Source: JAGVSR01 sp963786675
GTDB lineage: Bacteria; Pseudomonadota; Alphaproteobacteria; Rhizobiales; Hyphomicrobiaceae
Direction of reading: 5' to 3'
DNA: 64,000 nt
NCBI GenBank assembly: GCA_963786675.1
Contig: CAWAZY010000003.1
Span: forward strand, 496,001-560,000
In this document: piece by piece, positions 1 through 8,384 of the stretch
Layout: each line of letters starts with the position of its first letter
Numbering within the stretch: position 1 is the first letter of the stretch
Program-made: the position numbers and the translations under genes
The notes under the pieces: model-generated
Told to the model about the DNA's origin: nothing
Database searches by the model: none
Seen by the model: only the letters and a program-made list of their open reading frames with translations

Positions 1-545
1 TGTTGCTGGACGAGGCCTATTGCGACACCGCGCCGGCCGGCGCCATTCCACGGCTGGACATGGCCAACGCCCAGGTGCTGCGGCTCAGGACGTTCTCCAA
101 GGCGTATGGATTGGCCGGCGCGCGCATCGGGTACGCGCTGGGCGAACCCAGCCTGATTGCCCTGTTTGACAAGGTCCGCAACCACTATGGCATCAACCGG
201 ACCGGTCAGATCGGTGCGTTGGCCGCGATCGGGGACCAAACGCATCTGCAGGCGGCCGTCGCGCAGATCGAACGGGCCCGCACACGGATCGCCGCGATCG
301 CCACGGCCAACGGGCTGACACCGTTGCCGTCGGCCACAAATTTCGTGGCCATCGATTGCGGCCGCGACGGTGACTACGCGGCGCGTGTTCTGGATGCTCT
401 GCTCGATCTCGGTGTTTTTGCCCGCAAGCCGCGTGCGCCGGGTTTGGACCGGACCGTGCGCATCAGTTGCGGTTCGGACGCGGAACTTGCTGTTTTCGAA
501 GAGGTCCTGCCTTTGGCCTTGCGCGATGCGTCGGGGCAGACATGA
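1..545 (+). CDS. PLP-dependent aminotransferase, HisC-like (3' part only)
   Basis: This is the C-terminal part of a fold-type I aminotransferase whose start lies before the window; the reading frame is already open at the first bases. The motif TFSKAYGLAGARIGYA carries the lysine that forms the Schiff base with pyridoxal phosphate and is typical of the histidinol-phosphate aminotransferase family. About 180 residues are present, including the C-terminal small domain with ATNFVAIDCG and an Arg in TVRISCG that would bind the substrate carboxylate. The exact substrate (histidinol phosphate, aromatic 2-oxo acid or a threonine phosphate) cannot be decided from this half. The stop lies 16 bases before the next gene, so the two are probably co-transcribed. 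Confidence 0.85.
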   Translation, partial: LLDEAYCDTAPAGAIPRLDMANAQVLRLRTFSKAYGLAGARIGYALGEPSLIALFDKVRNHYGINRTGQIGALAAIGDQTHLQAAVAQIERARTRIAAIATANGLTPLPSATNFVAIDCGRDGDYAARVLDALLDLGVFARKPRAPGLDRTVRISCGSDAELAVFEEVLPLALRDASGQT

Positions 546-561
546 ACAGGCAGGCCGCCGC

Positions 562-1701
562 ATGAGCAGGAAAAAGCGGCTGGTCCTCATTGGCGGTGGG
601 CATGCGCATGTCTTCGTGCTGCGCGCTTTCGGCCGCCAGCCCATGCCCGATGTTGAACTGACCCTGATCGCCAAGGAACTGCATGCGCCCTATTCGGGCA
701 TGCTGCCCGGGTTCGTCGCCGGGCATTACGGCCTCGACGACTGTCAGATCGACCTGGAACGTTTGGGCGCTTTCGCCGGGGCACGCGTGATGGGCGCGGC
801 GGCGACGGGCATCGATCGCAGGGCGCGGACCGTGACGGTCGCCGGCCACGAGCCGGTGCCCTACGACGTCCTTTCCGTCGACGCCGGCATCACGCCAGAC
901 GTGGGCGGCATCCCCGGCGCGATAGAAAACGCACTGGTCGTCAAACCCGTGTCCGAATTCGCTCCAAAATGGCAGGTTTTGGAAGCTCGGGTGAAGGCGG
1001 GCGGGGGTCCGCGCAGCGTGGTGGCGGTCGGCGGCGGAGCGGCTGGCGTTGAACTCATACTGGCGGCGCGTCACAAGCTTGCGCGATTGCGCACCGTGCG
1101 CAACGGTCAGTCGGAGCCGGTTCGCTACGCTCTTGTCACCAGCGGACTCATCCTGCCCGGCCACAGCGCGCGGGCGCAGAGACTGGCACGACAGGCGCTG
1201 GGCGAAGCCAACGTGGCCGTCATCGAGAACGAACGTGTCGTTGCGATCGGGACCGATCACGTCCGGCTCCGCTCCGGAACGCAACTGCCCTGTGATGCGG
1301 CCCTGGTCTCGACGCGGGCGCGCGCGCCGGCCTGGTTCGCCGGCAGTGGGCTGGCGCGGGATGCTGGTGGATTTCTAGCCCTTAAGCCGACGTTGCAGTG
1401 CCTCAACGACGATGATGTCTTCGCCGCCGGTGATTGCGCAAGCGTTGTTGAGCATCCACGCCCGAAGGCCGGTGTCTTTGCGGTCCGCCAGGGACCGGTG
1501 CTGGCGCGCCATTTGCGCCGCCACCTCAATTGGCAGGTGCTCGACCCGTTCGTGCCGCAACGTCACTACTTGACGCTGATCTCGCTCGGCGCGCGCATGG
1601 CCATTGCCGATCGCAATGGCTTGGCCGTCGGCGGCGCCTGGGTGTGGCACTGGAAAGATTGGATCGACCGGCGCTTCATGTCCGGTTTTACCAATCTCTA
1701 G
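562..1701 (+). CDS. FAD/NAD-binding oxidoreductase of the SelD-associated type
   Basis: A 379-residue pyridine nucleotide-disulfide oxidoreductase-like flavoprotein. The N-terminal dinucleotide-binding loop is LVLIGGGHAHVF (residues 7-18), a second GGGAAGVE loop lies near residue 155, and an AAGDCA motif near residue 288 binds FAD. The GGGHAH start together with APYSGMLPGFVAGHY is characteristic of the NADH dehydrogenase-like family often fused to, or located beside, selenide-water dikinase (SelD). No selD is present in this window, so the partner is either elsewhere or absent. ATG 562 was chosen because an upstream extension in the same frame lies entirely inside the preceding gene. The electron acceptor and the physiological role are unknown. 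Confidence 0.8.
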   Translation: MSRKKRLVLIGGGHAHVFVLRAFGRQPMPDVELTLIAKELHAPYSGMLPGFVAGHYGLDDCQIDLERLGAFAGARVMGAAATGIDRRARTVTVAGHEPVPYDVLSVDAGITPDVGGIPGAIENALVVKPVSEFAPKWQVLEARVKAGGGPRSVVAVGGGAAGVELILAARHKLARLRTVRNGQSEPVRYALVTSGLILPGHSARAQRLARQALGEANVAVIENERVVAIGTDHVRLRSGTQLPCDAALVSTRARAPAWFAGSGLARDAGGFLALKPTLQCLNDDDVFAAGDCASVVEHPRPKAGVFAVRQGPVLARHLRRHLNWQVLDPFVPQRHYLTLISLGARMAIADRNGLAVGGAWVWHWKDWIDRRFMSGFTNL

Positions 1702-1729
1702 CGTGGAATTGTACCTGAAGCGTTCTAGA

Positions 1730-2692
1730 TCAGGGTGCAGCACCGACCACCGTCGACGACCAACCACCCGACGATGTGTCGTCGATGGCCGCGGGCTTGA
1801 AGGCCGGCGCGGCACCAGCGGCGGCGACGGGCACGACGGGGGCCTGGACAGGCGACTGTGCCACGCTCGTGGGCGCAGGCGCCGAGACCTTCGGATCAAG
1901 GCGTACGATCTGGCGGACCAGCGCGGTGTTCTCACGGGCAATGTCGGCGGATACGGCGGTTGCGCCGACCTGCGTGGCCTCGTCATACTTGCCCTGCAAG
2001 CCGAGGACGAGCGCGAGGTTCTGACGGGTCTTGGCGTTGCCGGCATCGGCGGCCACGGCCTTGCGCAGCAGGTCCTCAGCCTTGTACGCCTCGCCGCTCA
2101 TGGCATAGGCAAGAGCCAGATTGTTTTGAACGGACGCCTGCGCCGGGGCCAGCAATTGCGCGCGCTCCAGGTGCTGCACGGCGTCCTTGTACTTTCCGAG
2201 CTTGGCGAGTGCGGCTCCACGTGCCGAGATCACGCGCCAATCGGGACGCATGGGATCGTCGGCGAACTCGAGAAGCTGGGCGGCCAGCGTCGTTTGATCG
2301 AATTCGAGGGCGAGGCGACCGTACTCGGCGGCCAGCGGCTTGGAGCTGTTGTTGAGCGTGGCGGCCTGCTGGAGGATGCTGAAGGCCTCGCTCTTGCGGC
2401 CCATGGCCTTAAGGTTCTTGGCGTAGGCGACCGCATTCTCGGCTTTCTGCGGGGCCTTGGCGTATTCCTTCGCCCAGTACTCGGTTGCCTTCTGCAGATC
2501 GCTCTGGGGGGGCGTGGCAGGCGCATCCGCGTTGGAGGGATGGCTGCTTTCCGAAGACGCCAGCATGTCCAGCGGGCTATCGCCCAGCGAACCCGAGCAG
2601 GCACCCATGGCGAGCGTGCAGGCCATGACGGCACCGATCCGCGCAAGGCGACCCGCAATCGACGCTGTGCTCAAGTGACGTGCCACTGACAT
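1730..2692 (-). CDS. TPR-repeat lipoprotein, TadD-like
   Basis: A predicted 320-residue lipoprotein. The N-terminus has a basic region, a hydrophobic stretch and a lipobox-like MACTLAMGAC around residues 20-30, followed by a low-complexity linker. At least four tetratricopeptide-like helices follow (for example AAKLGKYKDAVQHLERA-type units and NNLALAYAMSGEAYKAEDL), then a Pro/Ala-rich tail. TadD-type proteins assist assembly of Flp pili or secretion systems, but no other tad gene is present here, so this role is only by family resemblance. Start ATG 2692 was preferred over upstream in-frame codons because GAGGAG lies 8 bases before it. Confidence 0.7.
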   Translation of the reverse strand: MSVARHLSTASIAGRLARIGAVMACTLAMGACSGSLGDSPLDMLASSESSHPSNADAPATPPQSDLQKATEYWAKEYAKAPQKAENAVAYAKNLKAMGRKSEAFSILQQAATLNNSSKPLAAEYGRLALEFDQTTLAAQLLEFADDPMRPDWRVISARGAALAKLGKYKDAVQHLERAQLLAPAQASVQNNLALAYAMSGEAYKAEDLLRKAVAADAGNAKTRQNLALVLGLQGKYDEATQVGATAVSADIARENTALVRQIVRLDPKVSAPAPTSVAQSPVQAPVVPVAAAGAAPAFKPAAIDDTSSGGWSSTVVGAAP

Positions 2693-2879
2693 GATCCCGC
2701 TCCTCATGGCGCGGGGCGCACACGCGCGAAACGAATCGCACAAGCCCCCGGCATCTGGTCCGGCGTCAGTTTCTGGGACAGGCGTCAATAAAGGCTTAAG
2801 CAGTGCGAAGTGCCCGGCCCGCCGGGGCCTCGGGGGCTACAGACAACCCGAACCGTGCGTCCGGACATGGCCATTGGAC

Positions 2880-3536
2880 TCAGGCGGCCTCTTCGGCCCG
2901 GGCGCCCTCCGACCAGAGCTTCATCGCGGGCAGGTCAAAGATCGCGTCGATATAGGCCGCCGTGGTGCCGTCGTCGCCATAGCGCGCGAGATCGGGAACG
3001 TAGGTGCGTAATCGCGAGCAGACGGGCGCATACATCGCGTCGGCGGCGGTGAACGGGCCGAACAGGAAGGGACCGGCCGCCTTGTGGACCGTGCGGCACT
3101 CGCGGAAGCTCTGGACGATGCGCCTCAGATTGTGCTCGACGCCCTCCGGGAAGGCCGCCATTGGCTTCACCGCGAAGAGATCCATGGGGCAGACCTCGCG
3201 CAGTTGATTAAAGCCCGAGTGCATTTCAGCCGAGACCGCCCGCGCGATGGCGCGCGTTTTCACATCTTTAGGCCAAATGGCCAAGCCGGGATGGAGATCC
3301 GCCAGGTATTCGATGATGGCGAGGCTATCCCAGATGAGCAGATCGCCGTCGCGCAGGACCGGCACCTTGCCCGCCGGGGAATGCTCCAGAATACGGCTTT
3401 TGCTGTCGGGCTGGCGCAGCCGGACGGAGATTTCCTGAAATGGGATGTCGAAGTGCTTGAGCACCAGCCAAGGCCTCAAACTCCAGCTTGACCAGCTCTT
3501 GTTGCCGATCACGAGGGACAAAGTCTGAGTGGGCAT
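2880..3536 (-). CDS. Glutathione S-transferase family protein
   Basis: A 218-residue GST with an N-terminal thioredoxin-like domain (LSLVIGNKSWSSWSLRPW, then SPAGKVPVL with the cis-proline, and the glutathione-binding DSLAIIEYLA) and an all-helical C-terminal domain from about residue 90. The Ser-Ser-Trp-Ser stretch near residue 15 fits the cytosolic GST subgroup that uses a serine to activate glutathione. The substrate is unknown; such proteins detoxify electrophiles or act in maleylacetoacetate-type isomerisations. ATG 3536 is preceded by AGGAAG; the longer open frame upstream has no start signal. It is convergent with nothing and divergent from the aminopeptidase gene. Confidence 0.85.
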   Translation of the reverse strand: MPTQTLSLVIGNKSWSSWSLRPWLVLKHFDIPFQEISVRLRQPDSKSRILEHSPAGKVPVLRDGDLLIWDSLAIIEYLADLHPGLAIWPKDVKTRAIARAVSAEMHSGFNQLREVCPMDLFAVKPMAAFPEGVEHNLRRIVQSFRECRTVHKAAGPFLFGPFTAADAMYAPVCSRLRTYVPDLARYGDDGTTAAYIDAIFDLPAMKLWSEGARAEEAA

Positions 3537-3704
3537 GCTTTCGCCTTCCTGTCGCGGATATGATAAGTGCAAATCAAATTCCAAGGCGGCGCGCCGCCCT
3601 GGGACAAGTCTACAGGTCGTGCCTCCGCTGAGCCGCCGTGCGCAGCCGCGGATCGCGATTTGCCTCAAATCCTAAAGCGACCCGCCACACGAGACCACCC
3701 CCCA

Positions 3705-5153
3705 ATGACAGCAGCCTCCCCGACCAGCCAGCCCATCACACTGAGTGATGTCGAGCGCCTCTATGCGACCGGTGACGGGGCCGCGCGACCCATCACGCTT
3801 GTAAGGCCCGGGGATCTTTCAGATCTCAAGGTCGCGGACGCGCAAGCGCAGTGGATCAAGGCAGTGGGCTTCAAGGCGGCGGCGAAGGCCGTTCTCATAC
3901 TTCCGACCCATGAGGGCGCAATAGATCGTGTTCTCCTGGGCGCCGGCAAAAACGGTGGCGGCGAGCCCAGCGGTCCGGTCGACCTCCTCGCTGGCGTGCT
4001 GTCGCCAGCGCTTCCATCTGGCTCTTACCGGCTAGACCAAGGGTTCGGGCAGCCCGATCTGGCGGCGCTCGCCTGGGGCCTCGGCACCTATCGCTTCCGC
4101 CGCTACAAGGCTGGAAATTGCGAAAAGGACCGGGCACAGCTCGCGTGGCCCGACACGGTCGACAGCGCGCGCATCGCCAACACCGTGCAGGCTGTATGGC
4201 TTGGCCGCGATCTGATCAACACGCCCGCGAGCGATCTGGCCCCCGCCGACATCGAAGCGACCGTGCGGGCGCTGGGCGAGGTGCATGGCGCCGCCGTCAC
4301 GTCCATCGTGGGTGACGATCTTCTTGTTCAGAATTTTCCGATGATCCACGCGGTCGGCCGGGCAAGTCCGCGCCCGCCCCGCCTCATCGAACTCAACTGG
4401 TCGAAGCCCGGCGGCCGGGCCGATGCTCCCAAGATCACGCTGGTGGGCAAGGGCATTACATTCGACACCGGCGGGCTCGACATCAAGCCGCCGTCCGCCA
4501 TGCTGATCATGAAGAAGGACATGGGCGGGGCCGCCGTGGCGATTGCCGCCGCGCACATGATCATGGGGCAGGGGCTCGACGTCCGCCTGCGTCTCTTGAT
4601 TGCATCGGCAGAGAATTCGGTATCGGGAGATGCCTTCCGGCCGGGCGACGTGCTCCGCAGCCGCGCCGGTGCGACGGTCGAGATCGGCAACACAGATGCG
4701 GAAGGACGGCTTGTCCTGGCCGATGCGCTGGCGCTGGCCGATGAAGAGGCACCCGACAGTATCTTCGTGTTTGCAACCCTCACCGGCGCCGCGCGCACGG
4801 CTCTCGGACCGGATCTGCCCGCCCTGTTTACCGACGACGATGCGTTGGCGGCACGGCTCGTGGCCACGGGCGCGGACATCGGCGATCCCATGTGGCGGCT
4901 GCCGCTCTGGGCCGGCTACGACCGGCATCTCGACAGCGACGTGGCCGACATGAACAACATCTGGGAAAGCCCCTTCGCGGGATCGATCACCGCGGCGCTG
5001 TTCCTCAAGCGCTTCGTGCACAACGCCCGCCGCTTCGCGCATTTCGATCTTTATGGCTGGCGTCCGGCGGCGCGCCCGCTCGGCCCGAAGGGTGGCGAAG
5101 TCCAAACCGCGCGCGCCGTCGTCGACGTGCTTCGCAGTGAGTTGACCGCATGA
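3705..5153 (+). CDS. Leucyl aminopeptidase family protein (M17)
   Basis: A cytosolic di-metal exopeptidase of 482 residues. The catalytic C-terminal half is intact: VGKGITFDTGGLDIKP near residue 247 (metal- and substrate-binding Lys and Asp), MKKDMGGA near 268, and the family signature NTDAEGRL near 328. The N-terminal domain is divergent from PepA and suggests the PepB-like branch common in alphaproteobacteria. It hydrolyses N-terminal residues from peptides and probably recycles peptides from protein turnover. The stop overlaps the next start as ATGA, which indicates translational coupling to an NlpC/P60 peptidase, a pairing that suggests a joint role in peptide or muropeptide recycling. 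Confidence 0.92.
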   Translation: MTAASPTSQPITLSDVERLYATGDGAARPITLVRPGDLSDLKVADAQAQWIKAVGFKAAAKAVLILPTHEGAIDRVLLGAGKNGGGEPSGPVDLLAGVLSPALPSGSYRLDQGFGQPDLAALAWGLGTYRFRRYKAGNCEKDRAQLAWPDTVDSARIANTVQAVWLGRDLINTPASDLAPADIEATVRALGEVHGAAVTSIVGDDLLVQNFPMIHAVGRASPRPPRLIELNWSKPGGRADAPKITLVGKGITFDTGGLDIKPPSAMLIMKKDMGGAAVAIAAAHMIMGQGLDVRLRLLIASAENSVSGDAFRPGDVLRSRAGATVEIGNTDAEGRLVLADALALADEEAPDSIFVFATLTGAARTALGPDLPALFTDDDALAARLVATGADIGDPMWRLPLWAGYDRHLDSDVADMNNIWESPFAGSITAALFLKRFVHNARRFAHFDLYGWRPAARPLGPKGGEVQTARAVVDVLRSELTA

Positions 5154-6067
5154 CCGAACCCATCATCGAAACGCTCGATCCCCGCCGCCATGCCTTCCGG
5201 GCGGATCTCGCTGATGAGCGTCTGATCGGGCGCGTGGAGGCGCTGCGGTATTTCGCTGGGACCGAAGCGCAGATTGCACGGTCGGCCGTGCCGCTGCGCC
5301 GGCGGCCCATACCGGCTGACGGGTTCGATACGGAAGCTTTGTTCGGCGAACCCGTACGCGTTTTCGACGAAGCGGACGGGTGGGCCTGGGTGCAGCTTCA
5401 GCGCGATGGTTACGTCGGGTACGTGCCGGCCGCGGCCCTCACCGATGAATTGGCGGCGCCCACCCATCGCGTCCGCGCCTCGGGGACGTTCCTCTATCCA
5501 GAACCGGATATGAAAGCTCCGCCCATCATGCATCTCAGCCTCAATTCGGAGCTGAAGATCGTGGAGGAGGGCGAACGGTTTGCGCGCACGCATTTCGGAG
5601 CCTACGTCATCGCCCGCCACATCGCGCCCGTCGAGAAAGTGGCGCGCGACTTTGTGGAAATTGCCGAGCGCTTGACTGGCACGCCGTACCTGTGGGGCGG
5701 CAAGACGCGGATCGGGATCGACTGCTCGGGGCTCGTCCAGGTGGCTCTGCATGCCGCTGGTCAGGCCGCGCCCCGCGACAGCGATATGCAGATGACCGAA
5801 CTCGGCACCGCGATACCCATCCCCGACGAACTGGAAGGGTTGCAGCGCGGCGACCTGATGTTTTGGAAAGGACACGTCGGCATCATGACCGATGGCGTCA
5901 TGATGCTGCATGCCAACGCGCATCACATGGCCACTGTCGTCGAAACACTCCCTGAAGTGGCCGAGCGCATCGCCAAGACCGGCACGCCGCTCCTGGCCAT
6001 CAAGAGGATGGAGGCCGAGCCTGCCAGCGCCGCAGCGCCGCCCGAGGAAAACTCCACTCCGGCGTGA
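5150..6067 (+). CDS. NlpC/P60 family peptidase with SH3-like domain
   Basis: A 305-residue cysteine peptidase. The N-terminal part contains SH3-like beta domains (GEPVRVFDEADGWAWVQL around residue 70). The C-terminal NlpC/P60 domain holds TPYLWGGKTRIGIDCSG with the catalytic Cys near residue 199, the GHVGI His near 243 and a third polar residue in MLHANAHH. Family members cleave D-gamma-glutamyl-diaminopimelate bonds in peptidoglycan peptides. There is no signal peptide, so it may act on recycled muropeptides in the cytoplasm, which fits its coupling to the M17 aminopeptidase. The last 68 bases overlap the 3' end of the convergent DUF4846 gene. Confidence 0.9.
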   Translation: MTEPIIETLDPRRHAFRADLADERLIGRVEALRYFAGTEAQIARSAVPLRRRPIPADGFDTEALFGEPVRVFDEADGWAWVQLQRDGYVGYVPAAALTDELAAPTHRVRASGTFLYPEPDMKAPPIMHLSLNSELKIVEEGERFARTHFGAYVIARHIAPVEKVARDFVEIAERLTGTPYLWGGKTRIGIDCSGLVQVALHAAGQAAPRDSDMQMTELGTAIPIPDELEGLQRGDLMFWKGHVGIMTDGVMMLHANAHHMATVVETLPEVAERIAKTGTPLLAIKRMEAEPASAAAPPEENSTPA

Positions 6068-6821
6068 CGAGTTCTTCGCCGAAATCGGTGCTGTACCAGG
6101 GCGAGCCATCGGCCGCGGCCGGGTTCTTCAGGATGTGGATCTCCTGGGCGGGCATATAGCTCTGGGTGAGCAGGAAGCGCTTGGCACCAGAGGCCGGGTC
6201 CACCGCCATATCCGTGACCAGCACCGCATGTCCGGGAAACCCACCCTTGATGAACACGTCGCCGATCTGAATATCCGCCACATCGACGGGGATCAGTTCG
6301 CGCTCCAGCGAGTACGTGCCCGCGTAGGCGAATACATAGTCCATGTACTTGCGGAAGCCGGCGTAGTCCTTGCGGCTGCGATCGGCAAAGCGCAGGCGCT
6401 TACCCTTGGTGTCGTTGAAAGCGATGTCCGATGTGCGCCCTTTGGAGTACTGCCACTCGGCCCGCAACCGCATGATGGCATCGGCGCATTGCTGCAAATC
6501 GCGCTTGCCGACATCAATGTCGATGACGGCTGTGTGGACGTCCTGGCGCCATTTGGGGGCACCGGTATGCAGTAGAACGGGCGCGCCGTCCGGTTTCATC
6601 GGCAGGCCGCGCAGCCACTCCGCGAACGATCCGGGGGCAGCCGTCGCGCGAACGAAGCCCGGCGGCGCCGCGACGCGGGCGGCCAAGGTTTGGGATTCAT
6701 TCTCGGAGTGGGCCGGCTTCCAGGCATACCGCGCTGCGGCGTCCGCATCGGCAGGGCCCACGAGTGGCGCCAGCGAGAGGGCCATAAGTATGACCAGGTA
6801 CCGGGGCGGACCAATGCGCAT
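6000..6821 (-). CDS. DUF4846 domain-containing exported protein
   Basis: A 273-residue exported protein. A signal peptide (MRIGPPRYLVILMALSLAPL and an Ala-rich cleavage zone) is followed by a DUF4846 domain: PDGAPVLLHTG, AVIDIDVGKRDLQQCADAIMRLRAEW, FADRSRKDYAGFRKYMDYVFAYAGT and FPGHAVLVTDMA are its conserved blocks. Function is unknown; the domain is widely distributed in secreted proteins. Two in-frame ATGs compete: 6827 is only 2 bases from the GGAGGT at 6830-6835, while 6821 lies 8 bases away, so 6821 is preferred. Its 3' end overlaps the convergent NlpC/P60 gene by 68 bases, so each gene encodes an antisense tail to the other. Confidence 0.8.
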   Translation of the reverse strand: MRIGPPRYLVILMALSLAPLVGPADADAAARYAWKPAHSENESQTLAARVAAPPGFVRATAAPGSFAEWLRGLPMKPDGAPVLLHTGAPKWRQDVHTAVIDIDVGKRDLQQCADAIMRLRAEWQYSKGRTSDIAFNDTKGKRLRFADRSRKDYAGFRKYMDYVFAYAGTYSLERELIPVDVADIQIGDVFIKGGFPGHAVLVTDMAVDPASGAKRFLLTQSYMPAQEIHILKNPAAADGSPWYSTDFGEELVTPEWSFPRAALRRWQARPPSS

Positions 6822-6839
6822 CGCCATTCACCTCCATCA

Positions 6840-7887
6840 ATGGAACAGCCTGTGCCATGCCCGCCGATCGTGGCGCTTTTGGCGCGAAGCCGGTTCGCCC
6901 TGCGCCGTGCAACCCCATAAATTGTGGCAAACGGACTGCGCTATGGCCAAAGCGCGAGAGCCCAAAATCGCCGGAGCCCAGAAACGCGAGAGCCCAGAAA
7001 CGCGAGAGCCCGGAGAGGCTTTCACCTTCCGGGCTCAGCGCGACGGGCGCGTTCGGAGAGGATATTTGCGGAGAAGACATTGGCATTTAGCGGATACAGG
7101 CGCATGCAGCGGTACTGTTCCATTGGCCGTGTCGTTGATCTCGCGCGTTTTCTCCCGACCCAATCACTTCAGATCATCAGAGAGCCTGACTGCCTTTGCC
7201 ATTTCGCGGCCTTGGCCGGACTTTCATGCGCTCCGCGGCGCACATGCTTCCCGACCGAAACCTCCGTCATCGGGCACACGAACCAAAGTCCGCTCGCGAC
7301 GCCGACAGGTGCTCTCTGTCTAGCTTTCAAATTTTCTGATTTGCCGCGTCTGATCGCACAGTGCACGCGAGGGATTGCGATCTCAGAGGATTACCGTTTA
7401 ACATCGCGCCCAATCAGCTTGCGCTTCACGAGGCTGGACATTTTCCGGCAGCGCCTGATCCCGCTATTCGCGGATTGCACAGCTTCCGTTCCAGTGACGG
7501 TTGCACTCTAAGATGTGGTCCTTGACGACTGAGGCGTTGAAGCGCTTCGCGCCTGGGATCTACTCTCGGAGTGTCCGCCAACGTCACGGCGGTGCCGCAT
7601 CAGCGCGGCCAAAGACTACCCGGTGGAGACATTGTCTTAGACCTCCTTCTCAGAAGATGACCAAAGTCTGCGCTTCGTTTTGCGTGCTGTCAATGCACAA
7701 CGCGCCGACGCGCGTGCATGAGTTTGGCGCGCCAATCAAACGCACGCACTGCTCGTAACTGCGGTTCAACACGGTTGACGAATTCTTAAAAACTGACCGC
7801 TAACATGCGCGTTGCGGGCCATGTGCGCAGAGCTGAACAACGCATTTCGGCCGACCAAGAAATCGCGGACGACCTGGACAATTTCCG
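6840..7887. other. Gene-poor interval of about 1 kb
   Basis: No open frame here looks like a protein: candidates have shadow-like composition (Arg/Pro/Ser-rich), no recognisable motif and no ribosome-binding site. The stretch has lower GC and less codon periodicity than its surroundings. It begins with four tandem 16-base repeats (annotated separately). Nothing else was recognised; it could be gene remnants or hold an untranslated RNA. Confidence 0.5.
6948..7011. repeat. Four tandem 16-base repeats
   Basis: Units at 6948-6963, 6964-6979, 6980-6995 and 6996-7011. The last two are identical (AGAAACGCGAGAGCCC); the first two are diverged but keep the GAGCCC end. There are no spacers, so this is a minisatellite and not a CRISPR array. 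Confidence 0.85.
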
Positions 7888-8187
7888 ATGAAATCGATGT
7901 TGAGCTTCGTCTCTCTTGCTGCTGTCGGCCTCATCGCCGCAAGCGCCCTCGCCATCGTCGGGGCGGGGTCGATGTCGCGCATGCCTGATGCCATGCACAA
8001 TGGCTCAATGCTGGATTACCGCTCGCTGTCGATTGGCCTTGTGATTGGTCTGTCGCTGTCGTGGTTCGCGCGCGTGCATTGGGCGGAACTGCCGCGCAAA
8101 GTCGTGGCTTGGCTTTGGGCCAACGAACGCAATTTCTATCGCGCCGCTCTCGCGGTTCTCTTGCTGGCCATCGTCGTCTTCTACTAG
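7888..8187 (+). CDS. Small hypothetical membrane protein
   Basis: A 99-residue protein with three hydrophobic segments (about residues 5-27, 47-63 and 84-99). The first may be a signal anchor. The middle stretch contains SLSIGLVIGLSLSWFARVHW and the last ends at the C-terminus in LLLAIVVFY. No family is recognised. A terminator-like hairpin follows 50 bases after the stop. Codon use matches the neighbouring genes, which supports it as real despite its length; an unrelated small open frame remains possible. Confidence 0.5.
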   Translation: MKSMLSFVSLAAVGLIAASALAIVGAGSMSRMPDAMHNGSMLDYRSLSIGLVIGLSLSWFARVHWAELPRKVVAWLWANERNFYRAALAVLLLAIVVFY

Positions 8188-8236
8188 GGCGATAGCGGCG
8201 GCAAGGACCCGCGGACACTCCACGGCCAAATGAAAA

Positions 8237-8265
8237 GGGCGGCTCTTGCGAGCCGCCCTTTCCGG
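8237..8265. terminator. Hairpin terminator between the small membrane protein and glnA
   Basis: A perfect 9-bp stem (GGGCGGCTC, loop TTGC, GAGCCGCCC). On the minus strand it is followed by TTTTCATTT, so it best serves as the end of glnB-glnA. On the plus strand it is followed by TTT and may also stop the gene at 7888. Confidence 0.75.
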
Positions 8266-8280
8266 TAGTCCCCCGTGTGC

Positions 8281-8380
8281 GCGGATGCTTGTGGGCATCC
8301 GAAGCGCCATTAGACCGCGCGGATGCTTGTGGGCATCCAAAGGCGCAATCAAAGTGCCGGTTGCGAAGTGGGCAACCGAA
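8281..8380. repeat. Cluster of three short hairpins 3' of glnA
   Basis: A 20-base sequence is repeated exactly at 8281-8300 and 8319-8338; its core GGATGC-TTGTGG-GCATCC folds into a 6-bp hairpin. A third hairpin at 8359-8377 (GGTTGC-GAAGTGG-GCAACC) has the paired change A to T on one arm and T to A on the other. Flanks such as GAAG(C/T)GC and TTAGACCG are also shared. The cluster sits between the glnA stop and the terminator, in the 3' untranslated part of the glnA message. Confidence 0.7.
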
Positions 8381-8384
8381 GTGC

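Noticed and set aside
2692..2788. Longer N-terminus for the TPR lipoprotein
   Set aside because: The extension would place the lipobox about 60 residues in and has no ribosome-binding site, unlike ATG 2692.
6948..7011. Possible CRISPR array
   Set aside because: Units are directly adjacent with no spacers.
6370..7511. Plus-strand open frames of 195-317 codons in and upstream of the gene-poor interval
   Set aside because: Composition is shadow-like (Arg, Ser, Pro), they overlap the antisense DUF4846 gene or repeats, and no start signal or motif is present.
8281..8380. Possible CRISPR remnant
   Set aside because: Only two exact 20-base copies with an 18-base gap, each self-complementary, with no cas genes; better explained as RNA hairpins.
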